DNA of 64,000 bases from Linanthus parryae (lineage: Eukaryota; Streptophyta; Magnoliopsida; Ericales; Polemoniaceae). The DNA lies in NCBI GenBank assembly GCA_023055425.1, contig JALGPY010000002.1, forward strand, positions 120,292,088-120,356,087. Direction: 5' to 3'. Position 1 is the first letter of the stretch; each line of letters starts with the position of its first letter. Positions 9,989 through 20,013 of the stretch are shown here, piece after piece. A program made the translations under genes and the position numbers. The notes under the pieces are model-generated. The model did no database searches. It saw only the letters and a program-made list of their open reading frames with translations, and was not told where the DNA came from.

Positions 9989-11700
9989 GCCATTACTCAT
10001 TATGGATCAAAAACAAACCTCCTGAAGAGGATTCGTCATAGCCATCGATGCAAAATCTGGCCATGTCATATGTACCTGAAGTCACATATCATATAATATT
10101 ACTCATAACCAGTAATTATGAAATATTATAAATAATTATCTCCTTAAGAGATTGTTACAATTCAAATAATGATCCACCATCCTGAAGAGGTTATACTTTT
10201 TATTTATTGTATTTTTTGCGCATTATACTTTTTGTTGGTAACTTGTTATGTAATTTGTTATTTATACGCTTATCATTTATATAAGCGGAGCATCCAGAAG
10301 ATGTTCTTAGTCCATGAGGGTCTATTGAAGAAAAAAAAATCATTTTATATGCGTAAAAAGTAATTTTCATACCAGAAGTTATGAAAATAATATTATAACA
10401 TGGAGTTATAATCAAAAAAATCTCCTACAACCACTCCCTTTTGAATAAAAATATTGACATTTACGTCTCTTTTTTGTTTTCTGAAAGAAACTTTGATTAG
10501 AGAACTACGGCTTCCAAGAGATTGCTTATTGTCAATGTTTTTGTTTAAACTTGAGGACTGGTTTATACAAAGTACATATGAGACAAATTGATGCCTGAAG
10601 CATCAACGAAATATCATTATGGTTATGATCATATTACTCGCGTCATGAGGGGGAGAATGGGTCCTACTACATGACGTGAACCAAAATATCATTGTCTCTA
10701 AGGGTACGTACTAATGCAAAATTCCAACAAAATGGATAGCTTCTCGACTAATGAGTGTCAGGTTTGGGTATACACTTTAAGCATAAAATGGTTGCTTGTG
10801 TACATATGTTAATCCTCCAGAAGAGGAATATAAATCAAAGCATCCAAAATAAGTTGGATATGAATATATTGCTCTACAAGATGGGAACACAAGATTACGA
10901 GGAAAATCTTGAAAGGTTATCATTAATATGGATCAAAACCAACGTTGGTAGTTGAATAGCCCTGGAAGAGGCTCATAGCTCTGGAAGTAACTAAAGGTAC
11001 TTAACTACTACATACGATCCTACAAATAATTGATTATTATTTTAAGCGCTTTAAAAATTACATGAGTTAAAGGGAAAAGTGTTGACTAGATAATTAATGG
11101 CCACAAACAAAGTCAACACACGCATAACAATTGATCGGGTTACATAAATATGTAGAGCAAAACATATAGTACTAAAAGTACTAACAACCCGAAGCATAAT
11201 TACAATATACGCGAATACTACATATCCGCTGTTCAGCGTGGGATCCATGTAGATATTACAAATACGCTACTAAGCGTGGGATATATGTTCGCTGTTAAGC
11301 GTGGAACTTATGTTTGGGGACTAAGGTACAACAAGATATGGGTTGAAAAGTAACTAGTTACAAATACGATCGTACGAAACAAATTTGTGAAATTCCATGG
11401 AGGTTGGTTCCCATGAGAAATAATATTTGCCTGGAGCAAATTGAAAGTGTACACTCGCGAGTAGTTTTAGGTGCATATGCATTTTATTAAGTATGATTGT
11501 TAATCGTATATTATATGTATTCTTGTTTTGCAATGAATTTATTTGTCAGGTACAAAGATGTTCCAATGAGGGGGAGATCCAATGAAATGCTAAAAGCGTG
11601 GCACTCGTTTTCCTTCGTTATGGTTTTTGTCCCACAGGGTTTTTCCAAGCAAGGTTTTAACGAGGCCGCGAAGATCATCAGATGCATTCCAGAAGAATGT
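9313..11700 (+). repeat. Dispersed array of hairpins with a conserved C-(CWGAA)-G cap
   Basis: At least 16 hairpins share a 5-nt loop (CTGAA, CAGAA, CTGGA, ATGAA, TAGAA, CCGAA, ATGGA or CTTAA) closed by C-G, while stem sequences differ. Positions (stem bp): 9368-9386 (7), 9546-9564 (7), 9611-9625 (5), 9690-9708 (7), 9719-9733 (5), 9753-9771 (7), 9816-9834 (7), 9889-9907 (7), 10138-10152 (5), 10288-10306 (7, one GU), 10363-10388 (10, one bulge), 10392-10412 (8), 10588-10606 (7), 10813-10827 (5), 11425-11441 (6), 11684-11700 (6, one GU). Imperfect members lie at 9313-9325, about 9487-9507, 9569-9597, 10015-10033 and 10066-10090. Examples: TTGATGC-CTGAA-GCATCAA and ATTATAAC-ATGGA-GTTATAAT. Compensating stem changes under a fixed loop point to RNA structure rather than coding. 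The function is unknown to me. Confidence 0.85.
9942..9986. repeat. (AT)n microsatellite
   Basis: About 45 bp of alternating TA within the LTR element's internal region, between two array hairpins. Confidence 0.95.
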
Positions 11701-11828
11701 CATCTCCAAAAGTTAGCAAATTAGAATTCACTGATGTACTCTTTTTCCTTAGTCATTGATTTTTCCCACAGGATTTTTCATGACAAGGTTTTAACGAGGA
11801 ATCGTAGTGGTGAATATTCAAGGGGGAG

Positions 11829-12033
11829 TGTTATGATATATGGGCTGGATTATTGGTGAATATCCACCTCATATTATAAGCCCAATTTGTATATTGTTAT
11901 TGGTCTATTAGCCCAGCCTAATGCCTATATAAGGAGGCTTAGAGTTGGAGAATAACAGATCTCTCATCACTATTCTCCCTACATCTTGTCTCTCTCTTTA
12001 TTTCTTGTCTCTCTCAATTATCGTTTCACAACA
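11829..12033 (+). mobile_element. LTR2 (uninterrupted, 205 bp)
   Basis: Runs TGTTATGATATATGGG...TTATCGTTTCACAACA, directly after the polypurine tract CAAGGGGGAG. It is close in sequence to the two halves of LTR1. It contains CCTATATAAGGAGG, a likely TATA box, about 90 bp before the end. It serves as the empty-site reference for the Helitron insertion in LTR1. Confidence 0.9.
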
Positions 12034-12235
12034 TTATGAAATATTTGGCTAGTTTATTGGTCAACATTCACCAGATATCGTAAGTCTATTTGTATATTGT
12101 TATTGGCCCAGCAACCCACCCTAATATCTATATAATGAGGCTTAGAGTTGGGAAATAATGCACAACCCAATACTCTCTTCTTTATACTATTGTCTCTCTT
12201 TATTTTCTGTTTCTCTCAATTCTAGATTCACCACA
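12034..12235 (+). mobile_element. LTR3, diverged, abutting LTR2
   Basis: TTATGAAATATTTGGC...TTGTATATTGTTATTGGCCC...ATATCTATATAATGAGG CTTAGAGTTGG...ATTCACCACA is colinear with LTR2 but clearly more diverged, and lacks the initial TG. It is followed by CGTTATCAGCATG, equivalent to the start of the internal region after LTR1. It is therefore an older LTR whose own internal region is mostly gone. Confidence 0.75.
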
Positions 12236-12690
12236 CGTTATCAGCATGTGTCTCTACCGTTTTAAAAGAAAATAATAATATAATAAATTGAGGTATGAAC
12301 TTTATTGTTATAATTCATGTTTGTTTTGCAAGAAATAAATATGATCGAAATTATTTTATCTGTTCACGATTGAATATTTGAACATCAAAATATGTGTAAC
12401 TGCATGGGCGAGTCAATTTAAATTTTCCTTTTTGGGACCCTTTTCAGTTCGTTATCATTTTTTTTTTGCTCTGTAGCTCTGATATAGGGTTTTTTTTGTT
12501 TGTTTGCTTTGAAGAAAGTTAGTTTACTGACATTTTTTTGAAAAGAAAAAAAAATACATGAGTAATTTGCCGAGGAAACCGTGATTGGTTTCCTACGTTT
12601 TGAAATAAAAATTAAGTGCCCGAAATTTCAATATTTTTTTCTCTTTTCTTTTTTTACCTCCTTGTTTTTTTCTTTACTTCTTTTTCTCAA
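12236..12690. other. AT-rich spacer
   Basis: Begins with about 25 bp of LTR-element internal sequence, then T- and A-rich DNA without a recognisable gene. Confidence 0.5.
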
Positions 12691-14388
12691 TTTTTTTCTT
12701 ATTTTTTTTCTTTTCTCTTTTTGTTTTCAATGCGGGACAACACAGTAAATAACATAATATAGACCAGGCATGTTCTACAATATTCCAAAAATGTGGGGTG
12801 GCTGAAAAATACTGAAAAAAAAACTGACACGACCACCCCCACACTAGCTTCGAACCATGTAGTAAATTCGTAAAATAATCGCATTTTTTCCAACCTATCC
12901 TCCTTACTCCAAGGATGCCTAAATAGCTCAGTGAGTCCTCCAAATAACTCTATCAATCCAAGAACCTCATGTCGTGCGGAAAAAATGTCATGCACTACGG
13001 CTCTCCTCCTGTGCTCACGCTGTAATTTCATGAGTCACCGCCACACCGAAGTGTGCTGCCGTCACTATCTCACCCTTTCACCCACTCAAATATAGAAATA
13101 TGAAGTTCCTCCACTATTAAATATGACAAATCTGCTCTACCCAAGAAAATCTCCATCGAATCAACTCCCTCGTGCCATGACGCGTAGGAAAGATCAAAAT
13201 ACTAACAATGATGCGAGTATCAAAAAACAACTTCCTACGTCAATTGGTTACCAAGAAAAGGGTTCAACGGGGCTCACTAGTGGACCTAAGGCGCGAGACA
13301 GGAGGTGAGGTCCCATATGGCCTATCACTCCACCAAATGATGTGGTGACCGTGATGGAGGTTTGACGACTACCTGGTGATGGTGGTCTGGCAGGTAGTAG
13401 GATACATTGCTCGGGAGACAGCTACTTGCGTTTTCTGAAGTGCATTGGCTCTATAACTCCTCTAGACAGATTCTCACAGCTCTTCCTCACTTAAGTTCGT
13501 CCACTTCCGCGAAATTTTTCATCATTAAGCTCTCTCCAGTTTAAAGCTAAATCATTTGCCCAATACCAAAATTTAATTTTTTTATTTTTATTTTTTCATT
13601 TTTTACAGTAAAATAAGACTAATGCAGTTACAACGCAACCACCCCACACTGGATGGTATCATACGCTCATGGTACTAATCATCAGGCATATAATCTGGAC
13701 TAGATGAGCTCGCGTGCCTCATCGACTGGGAACAACATGTAGCATACTCAGAAAAATAAAGTGAGAGACATAAATTGAACCTGTGCACCCGGAGTCAGTT
13801 CTTACAGGTGTTGAATTTTCTGCAGATTCCAGCAGAGAAGGACCGTTGACCGTTCGCCGGAAAATTTCTCGACGGAAGTTGTCAACCTTCCGGGCTCTGC
13901 ATGCGCTCATCAAGTGTGCAATCCCCAAGCAACATTGTGTGTGACAATGTGCTCCCATATTGTCGAGTGTATTTTTGTACACCGGGGTCAATTGCCCAAT
14001 TCTGATGATAACTGTTCCTGAAGAATTCCCAACTCACACGAGTCCCTGTGATGGTCGAGTGTGCCAGGCACACTGGGGTCGATTCTTCAAGATTTTGAAA
14101 ACTGCATTTTCTGATCACTTTTTCTCTCTGTCTTTGTAGCTACATGCGTAGCTAATCTGATTTCTGCGTAGCTACGCCGACAAAGACTAGTCTGCATAAT
14201 TTTTCTGTCTTCAGTTACTTGTTTTTCTACACGTACTCAGTTTAGCATTAAATTCCAGTTCATCTCACCTCTCAATAATTAAATAAGTAAATAAATTAAC
14301 AACGTAAACCTACTTCTGGGTTGGGTTGCCTCCCAACAAGCGCTTGTAATTTAAGGTTGACGGCCCGATCCAGTTACCTCATGCTTGA

Positions 14389-14600
14389 TCAATGGACGTC
14401 AAAACAGTCTACCTTGACGACTGCTTCCGGGAAATATGGCTTGACCCAGTTTCTTTTCACCCTGAAAGTTGAATTGTCATGCGGATTTTCCAGTTCCACC
14501 GCATCCCATGACACTACCTCTTTCACAATGAATGGTCCTGACTCTCTGGATCTCAATTTTTTCAGAAAAAACCGCATCCGGGAATTTTAGAGAAGTACTT
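14389..14600 (-). pseudogene. Gypsy integrase C-terminal fragment
   Basis: The minus-strand frame reads KLRSRESGPFIVKEV...VELENPHDNSTFRVKRNWVKPYF. This is the typical C-terminal integrase tail of Athila-like gypsy elements (KLRSRWSGPF...VEI.NP..G..FKVNGQRLKPY). It sits immediately next to protease sequence, so the RT, RNase H and integrase core that should lie between have been deleted. Confidence 0.7.
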
Positions 14601-14989
14601 TATGCCCTACTTGAAGCTGCTTTGGCAAGATTCGCTTATCTTCTGCTGGAATTTGATGGCTCGGGAGCGGTTCCAGCTCCAGAGTTGGTGGCTCCTTGAG
14701 TGACAGGACCATGGTTAATTTATGCACATCTTCTTCTTCTAGATGTAAAGTGGTCCAATGTTCAGCATGTATGTCCTGCTCCTCCTCGAACCTCTCCTCG
14801 TCTTCTTGTTCACTCTGTCAATCTCTGCCCACACCTCATCCAACTCCTCGTTTTCCATGCCATCTTCGACTACCTCCATAGCGAAGCAGTCTTCATGTTC
14901 ATAATATTTAGAAGCTGGAGAGGTTTGAAGACGTTGAATTTCACATTGTCCTCATTAATCTGCATGGTCAGTTCTCCACTTTTACAACT

Positions 14990-15230
14990 TATCATGGCTT
15001 ATCTAGTGGCTAGAAACGGTATGCCCAGAATGAGTGGTACATGTCCCGCCCCATGTCCAGAACTACGAAATTTGCCGGAAAAATTAACTCTTCGACTTTC
15101 ACCAGAATATCTTCAATGACTCCATATGCTTGCTTTACGGACCTGTCCGCCATCTGAAGCATGATTCTAGTGGGCCTGATTTCACCGACTTTCAAACTTT
15201 TGAAAATCGACAGGGGCATCAGATTGATAC
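14990..15230 (-). pseudogene. Gypsy aspartic protease fragment
   Basis: Reads MPLSIFKSLKVGEIRPTRIM LQMADRSVKQAYGVIEDILV, followed by VVLDMGRD. This matches the gypsy retropepsin region after the active-site loop (INLMPLS..KKLGLGE.KPTRM.LQLADRS...GI.EDVLVKV...FVVLDM). The active-site DXG is expected at slightly higher coordinates, and I do not see it in a continuous frame. Confidence 0.7.
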
Positions 15231-15679
15231 TGGCCCCTAGGTCACACAGAGCCTTTCATGTGTAAGCATTACCTAGGGTCATCGGGATGACAAATCTGCC
15301 AGGGTCCTTCCTCTTCCTTGGTAGCCCATTCTTCACACAATTTCTCACTTCTGCCGTCAGATTTATAGTCTCGAAATCGCCCATCCGCCTCCTTCCATAC
15401 AGAATGTCCTTGTGGAATTTGTCATAAGTGGGCATCTTTGTGAATTCATCAGCAAAGAGTATGTTAATCTACAGCTGTTTGAACATCTCGAGAAATCTGG
15501 CGTAGTCCTTGCTATCATCCCTATTCTGTGTCTTCAAATGATACGGCACATCCTTGGAGATAGGTACAGTTTCACCTTCCTCATTATTCAGCACTACATC
15601 CTGTTCAACCGAGCCCTTCAGCTAGGGGCTGACGGTTGAATTGTCATCCTTGCCGAAAACTTCGTGTTCAATATTTTTT

Positions 15680-17030
15680 AACTTTTATGCACGTGTGTGG
15701 CTATGGTGCGGCGGATCCTGTAGTGCTAATCCACTTCGAGTGGTGATGGCATTGATATGAGCACGTAGATTGTTAACTGTGGTGGAGGGTAAGTTCCCTT
15801 GTGCTCTCTCAATTAGCTGTTGTGCTAACTGCCCCACTTGCACCTCCAAAGTGCGCAGTGAAGTTTTGGTCGATTGCACATCGGCTGTCAGGGCGTCCAT
15901 ATGTGCAAACCTGGACTCCATGGTTTGAAACATGGATTCAATTTTCTTCATCTGAGTATCGTACCGATGTGCTAACGGTCCTGAGTGAACTTGTTGTGCA
16001 GGTACTGCCTGCTGTGCTTGTGGTCTGTGCTGGAATCTGGTGCATAAATTGCAGAATTTGAATTTCCGTACCAGAAACCGGGATGGTCTCTCGTGCCAGG
16101 CCTGTACCAGCTTGGATCCCACTGCTGCTGCACATAGTTTGCATCTTCAGTTCTAAGTTCTTCGATGGCTGCATCCAAATATGGTTCTTCTATTGCTGCA
16201 ACAACCTTCTTTTTTAGTACACCTTCTTGACTAGGTCAGTCACCACTTTAGTCAGGTTATCAGTCCTGTCATCGGCTACTGGCTCGGCCAGAGCGGTAAT
16301 CTGGTGGTCATCAAACAGGTGAGTATCCTGCTTAGCTAACTGCTTCATCAAATCATAGGCCCCTTCCTTGTCCACATAGTATAGAAGGTTCCCACTGGCT
16401 GTCAATTATGTCAACATTCTCCCTGTCTAGGGCATGGTAGAATACCTGCAGAATCTTCGTGTCCCCGAAACCGTGATTAGGGCACTTTTTCACCAATCTC
16501 ATCAGCATGTCCATGCATCTACCACCGTTTCTCCCATCTTCTATTTGAATGATAAAATCTCGCTCTGTAGTTGGATTACCCGAGAAGTGGGGTCGAATTT
16601 TGCCAGAAAATCTGTAACACAGCCTTCCCAAGTGGTGATGGACTTGGGTGCTCGGGAGTCGGGCCAGTCTCTATATGTTCCGTATAGGCAGTACGGGAAC
16701 AAGATTAGGTTGAGTGCCTCTACGTCGACTCCCTTGTAACGGACTTTTTTGCTGTAATCTTTGAATTTCCCGAGAAAGTCGTTCGGGTCTTCATCGGCTC
16801 ACCCATGGAACGGGCAGAGAGTCAGAACAGTTTGGATGGTGGAGGGTTTAAGATCAAAGTGCTCTATGGTGATCTCGGGCACTATTATGGCTGGCTCGTG
16901 CCCTCCCGTAAGGAATTCAAAGTTCTCCACCAAGGCTTTTCCAGACCTGTTGTATGTCCTCTGGTTGTTCCGGGCATCAAAGTCTGCTGTGATTAGCTCC
17001 TCGATGTACCGAGCCATCTAAGCTGGAGTA
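15680..17030 (-). pseudogene. Athila-like gag, broken in several frames
   Basis: 16799-17017 encodes PEITIEHFDLKPSTIQTVLT, the Athila gag N-terminal motif (..A..FE.KP..I.M). 16353-16631 encodes the core retrotransposon gag domain (RDFIIQIEDG...LMRLVKKCPNHGFGDTKILQ VFYHAL), and 16214-16405 continues with ...LYYVDKEGAYDLMKQLAKQD. 15685-16178 gives the C-terminal coiled stretch ending VGQLAQQLIERAQGNLPSTT, a common Athila signature. Several frameshifts separate these pieces. No zinc knuckle is obvious. Confidence 0.75.
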
Positions 17031-17280
17031 CGTGCCTCTGGCTGTTCAGGCACTTCTTCTCTAGGTTCGGGCATTCCGCTTTATCTGTGTATGCAGTTTT
17101 GTTCTCTGAAAAGCTGTTCTGGATCGTCGAGTGGGTGCACCAGTTCGCTGGGCAATCTGGGCATACACTGTAAGTTCTTGAAAACCAGAGATCTTAAGAG
17201 CAGTGAGATAAAAGAAAAATAAAAGGAAATGGAAAAACTTTGAAAATTAATTATGAATAGTAAATAAACCGTTAAAAAGT

Positions 17281-17297
17281 CCCCGGCAACGACGCCA
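17281..17297 (-). promoter_or_regulatory. Primer-binding-like site of the Athila-like element
   Basis: On the minus strand, TGGCGTCGTTGCCGGGG follows the LTR end after a short spacer. It closely matches the TGGCGCCGTTGCCGGGG site typical of Athila elements, with one substitution. Confidence 0.75.
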
Positions 17298-17303
17298 AAA
17301 ACT

Positions 17304-18352
17304 TGATGCGCAATTTAGCGTGCTAGTTGCAAGTATACGAATCAAGTAGTACCGGGTGTATTTCAACTTGGATTATCGTTTTAACGAGGAATATTGTAGG
17401 TTTTTCAAGTAATCAGTTTTAACTAACAAAGTGTAAAAAAGGAGGAGTAGTTTGAGATTTTGATTACTAACTAAGTATTGAATGTAAAAACTGAAACGTA
17501 AATCTGTTTTATAAGAATTTTCTGAATATTCTTGAGTGTTGTAAATCTAGGGTTTAAGGTACTAGATTCCGGGATTCCGTAGGGTTTCTTCAGTTTTTCG
17601 TTCTTTTCGATATGAAAACACACAGCAATCACTTATCCGTGCCACGTACCAATTGCGCAGTAGCTTTTCAATTTCTGCACGTTATCACAATACTGCAGAT
17701 TTTTGGATCCTGTTAAGCTACCTAAACCTGCAGTCTCGTTCTAAGTCTGCTGGGGTTTCTAACCTGTCCTAAAGGCCTTGGTCAAAATCACTAATAGTTG
17801 GTCAAACGTAAAGGCTAGTCCTATATCCCATTCTCTTTTTGTGTCCATCGGGGTAAGGTGCTAAAATATGTCTTTTCTTCCTAACCCTAACCAGTCGTTT
17901 TCACCTACCGGGTCGAGTCCAATTCTGGTTCGCGACTCTGATCATGCATAAACAGTAAAATCGAAGAAAAAATAACGAATAAAAACTGCTGATATTAAGA
18001 TCCTAAGATCATGAATCCGTATTCGAAAATAGAACTAGATACTGAATACGAAACCCTAGGTTCACCGAGAACCTATGTAAAGAGTTTAGCTACTGAACGA
18101 CATAATTAAAATAACAAAGTTCTGAAATAAAGAGAGAGTAAGATCAAACGAGTGTCAGGGATTTTGGATTCGCGCTTCCGTACTCTGCGAGGATGCTAAG
18201 ACTTCTCCTTGGGTGTATTGTGTCTCAAAAACGAGCTCTGGACGTTCCTTTATATAGTAATGAGAAGCGTCCGATAAATTTCCTGAATTTACGAAACAGT
18301 CACTGGCCGAACCGCCTTAAATTCTGCACTGTTTGCGTAGCTATGCACATAG
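17304..18352 (-). mobile_element. Athila-like 5' LTR, interrupted at its far end
   Basis: In plus coordinates it begins TGATGCGCAATTTAGCGTGC at 17304, next to the primer-binding-like site, and runs through non-coding sequence to 18352. There a copia LTR end (TGTAGGGTTTTG) begins, so the start of this LTR is cut off or displaced. It contains the near-palindromic word TGCGTAGCTATGCA (about 18334-18347), also present as GCGTAGCTACGC at 14166. Confidence 0.65.
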
Positions 18353-19806
18353 TGTAGGGTTTTGTAATGGATTACGCAGCGGAATTAAACAAATAAGATC
18401 CTCACAAGACCCACCAAGGATCACAGGAGGAGACATCATAACGATAGTGAAGGTTCAAGTAACAATTACCTTCTTTGCCTCCTGTGATAACTTCACACGT
18501 AAAATAATGTCTACGTCTATATGGCAAGTCCACACCTAGGATCAAGCTCTAGATTCCTCCACGTCGTGGGCTAGCAACCGCTGGAAGAAGGAAGTAAAAA
18601 AATCACGCGACGGAGACAAAAAGAGGACCCGGTATCTTGTGGCCGGCGGGGTAGAGGGGGGCGGACGGGTCTAGGCTCGACCTTGACCTTGTATTTTTCT
18701 ATCTCTCTCTCTCTCCTTGCTTTTTCTCTCCTAGTGTTATAACAATTATGATACTCTTGGTGAGAATATGCTAGGAGTGCTCATATATATAGTCCAACAA
18801 CTCCTTGTTAACTACATATTAGCCCCTCTCCTGATCATGTCCTTACATGGATAAGTTTTCTGGGCAAATTAGTCCTAATCATGTCTATACATGGATGAGT
18901 ACACCTTGCAACTCCTAATCATGTTTATAGATGGATTAGTCCACCTTGCAAATTAGTCCTACTAAGTTTGCAAGTAGTTGCGTTCTGATCCTTCTATTTA
19001 ATTAATCATATTAATTAATTCTCAAGTCTAGTTTAATCCATATGGTGTGTGACCCTATAGGTTCCTGCTTAGTTGGAAGTAACAATTTACTAACATGGAG
19101 CGGTATCTAGCAACACATCCATGTCACCCAACTAATAGGAATATTCAGTAATTCGACAAACCTTGGGCAAGTATTAGCTCATCCCTTTGTCTCTATATCC
19201 GGATTGGACACAAAACATAAAAGTCACACTTGTATATCCAATCCATAGTTTCTCGATTTTGGGAATAGTTTTATCCATACAGATAACATCAATATCCCAT
19301 ATTGATATATCTGAGTCTGGCCAGACATTCCTATAAGCACCATCCTTCGAGTGGCCTGGATATTTTATCCCGTTATGTGGGAGGGACAAATTCTATCTAC
19401 ATCACTACCATCTCTAAGTTGCTTCCTATTGTGTCTGAAACGCGCATTTATTACTACGCAGTTACGGTGTAGTGTTTGACGATATCAAAACACAATATTC
19501 CACAACTAGAGGATCTAGTGAATTCAAGTCTAAAGATGACAATATCGTTGTCACCATGAGAAGCACTTGTGACATTACATAACTTGTATTTAGCCTTCTG
19601 GTTGTGGGTCAATCCAGTATGTCATTACTCCTAATGCATACCCATGTGTTACTTGATATCCCCATATCAATCTACCCACATTCTAGTCACGATGCGATAC
19701 AGTTGTCCTATTTGCTGTAGTACTCAACTAGGGATACTTAAGAATATAACGTTTATATTCTAAGGACTTCATTAATATTAACATATCTCCATATCGATAA
19801 CATAAT
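18353..19806 (-). mobile_element. Copia LTR, incomplete (family A)
   Basis: Plus-strand TGTAGGGTTTTGTAATGG at 18353 is the 3' end of a minus-oriented LTR. It is colinear with the LTR at 25290-26787 (the CCAAGGATCACA block, GC-rich CCGGCGGGG block, TATATATAGTCCAACAACTCCTTG, ATATCCGGATTGGACAC) but clearly diverged. It stops at 19806, before the part equivalent to TGTTGGAAT, exactly where another LTR end begins. It represents an older family member broken by a later rearrangement. Confidence 0.7.
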
Positions 19807-20013
19807 TGTAGGGTTTTGATTCATGGATTGCACAACGGAAGCATAAACAAACATAAAACCATGCAAAACCCTCCAAGGATCACAAGTCAAGAGACATAAC
19901 GATGGTAAGGGTTAGAAATCATAAACACACCTTTGGGTTCTCCTTGATGACTTCAAACGCGAATTGTGTCACGTTCTCTATAGTTGATCCACGCCTAGAG
20001 TTGATCCTAGATA
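19807..20013 (-). mobile_element. 3' LTR remnant (207 bp) of the family A copia element
   Basis: TGTAGGGTTTTGATTCATGG...TTGATCCTAGAT is nearly identical over its whole length to the end of the LTR starting at 25290, with about two differences in 207 bp. At 20013 it fuses directly to RNase H coding sequence, so most of this LTR and the end of pol were lost in one deletion. Confidence 0.85.

Larger units (their letters stand above)
8909..11828 (+). mobile_element. Non-coding internal region of the LTR element (LARD-like)
   Basis: 2920 bp between LTR1 and LTR2, beginning CGTTATTAGCACGC and ending with the polypurine tract CAAGGGGGAG (about 11819-11828). No gag or pol domain is readable in any frame. 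Near the 3' end, two blocks (about 11605-11670 and 11735-11800) carry the TTTTCCTT...TTTTTGTCCCACAGGG...CAAGGTTTTAACGAGG sequence that I associate with 3' untranslated regions of one plant copia lineage, suggesting derivation from such an element. With 205-bp LTRs and no protein, this is a large-derivative type element that would rely on proteins in trans. It carries the hairpin array described separately. Confidence 0.7.
12690..18352 (-). mobile_element. Athila-like Ty3/gypsy retrotransposon remnant
   Basis: Minus-strand order from high to low coordinate: LTR (17304-18352, cut off), primer-binding-like site (17281-17297), gag (about 17030-15680), protease (about 15230-14990), integrase tail (about 14600-14389), then a long non-coding 3' region (down to about 12690) with repeated ACACCGGGGTCGA-type words at 13980 and 14075. 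RT, RNase H and the integrase core are missing. A second fragment of this kind, with the same CTCCCAACAAGCGC...TTGTAATTTAAGG block and CACCGGGGTCGA words, lies at 51720-52040. The lower boundary and the 3' LTR are not resolved. Confidence 0.7.
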
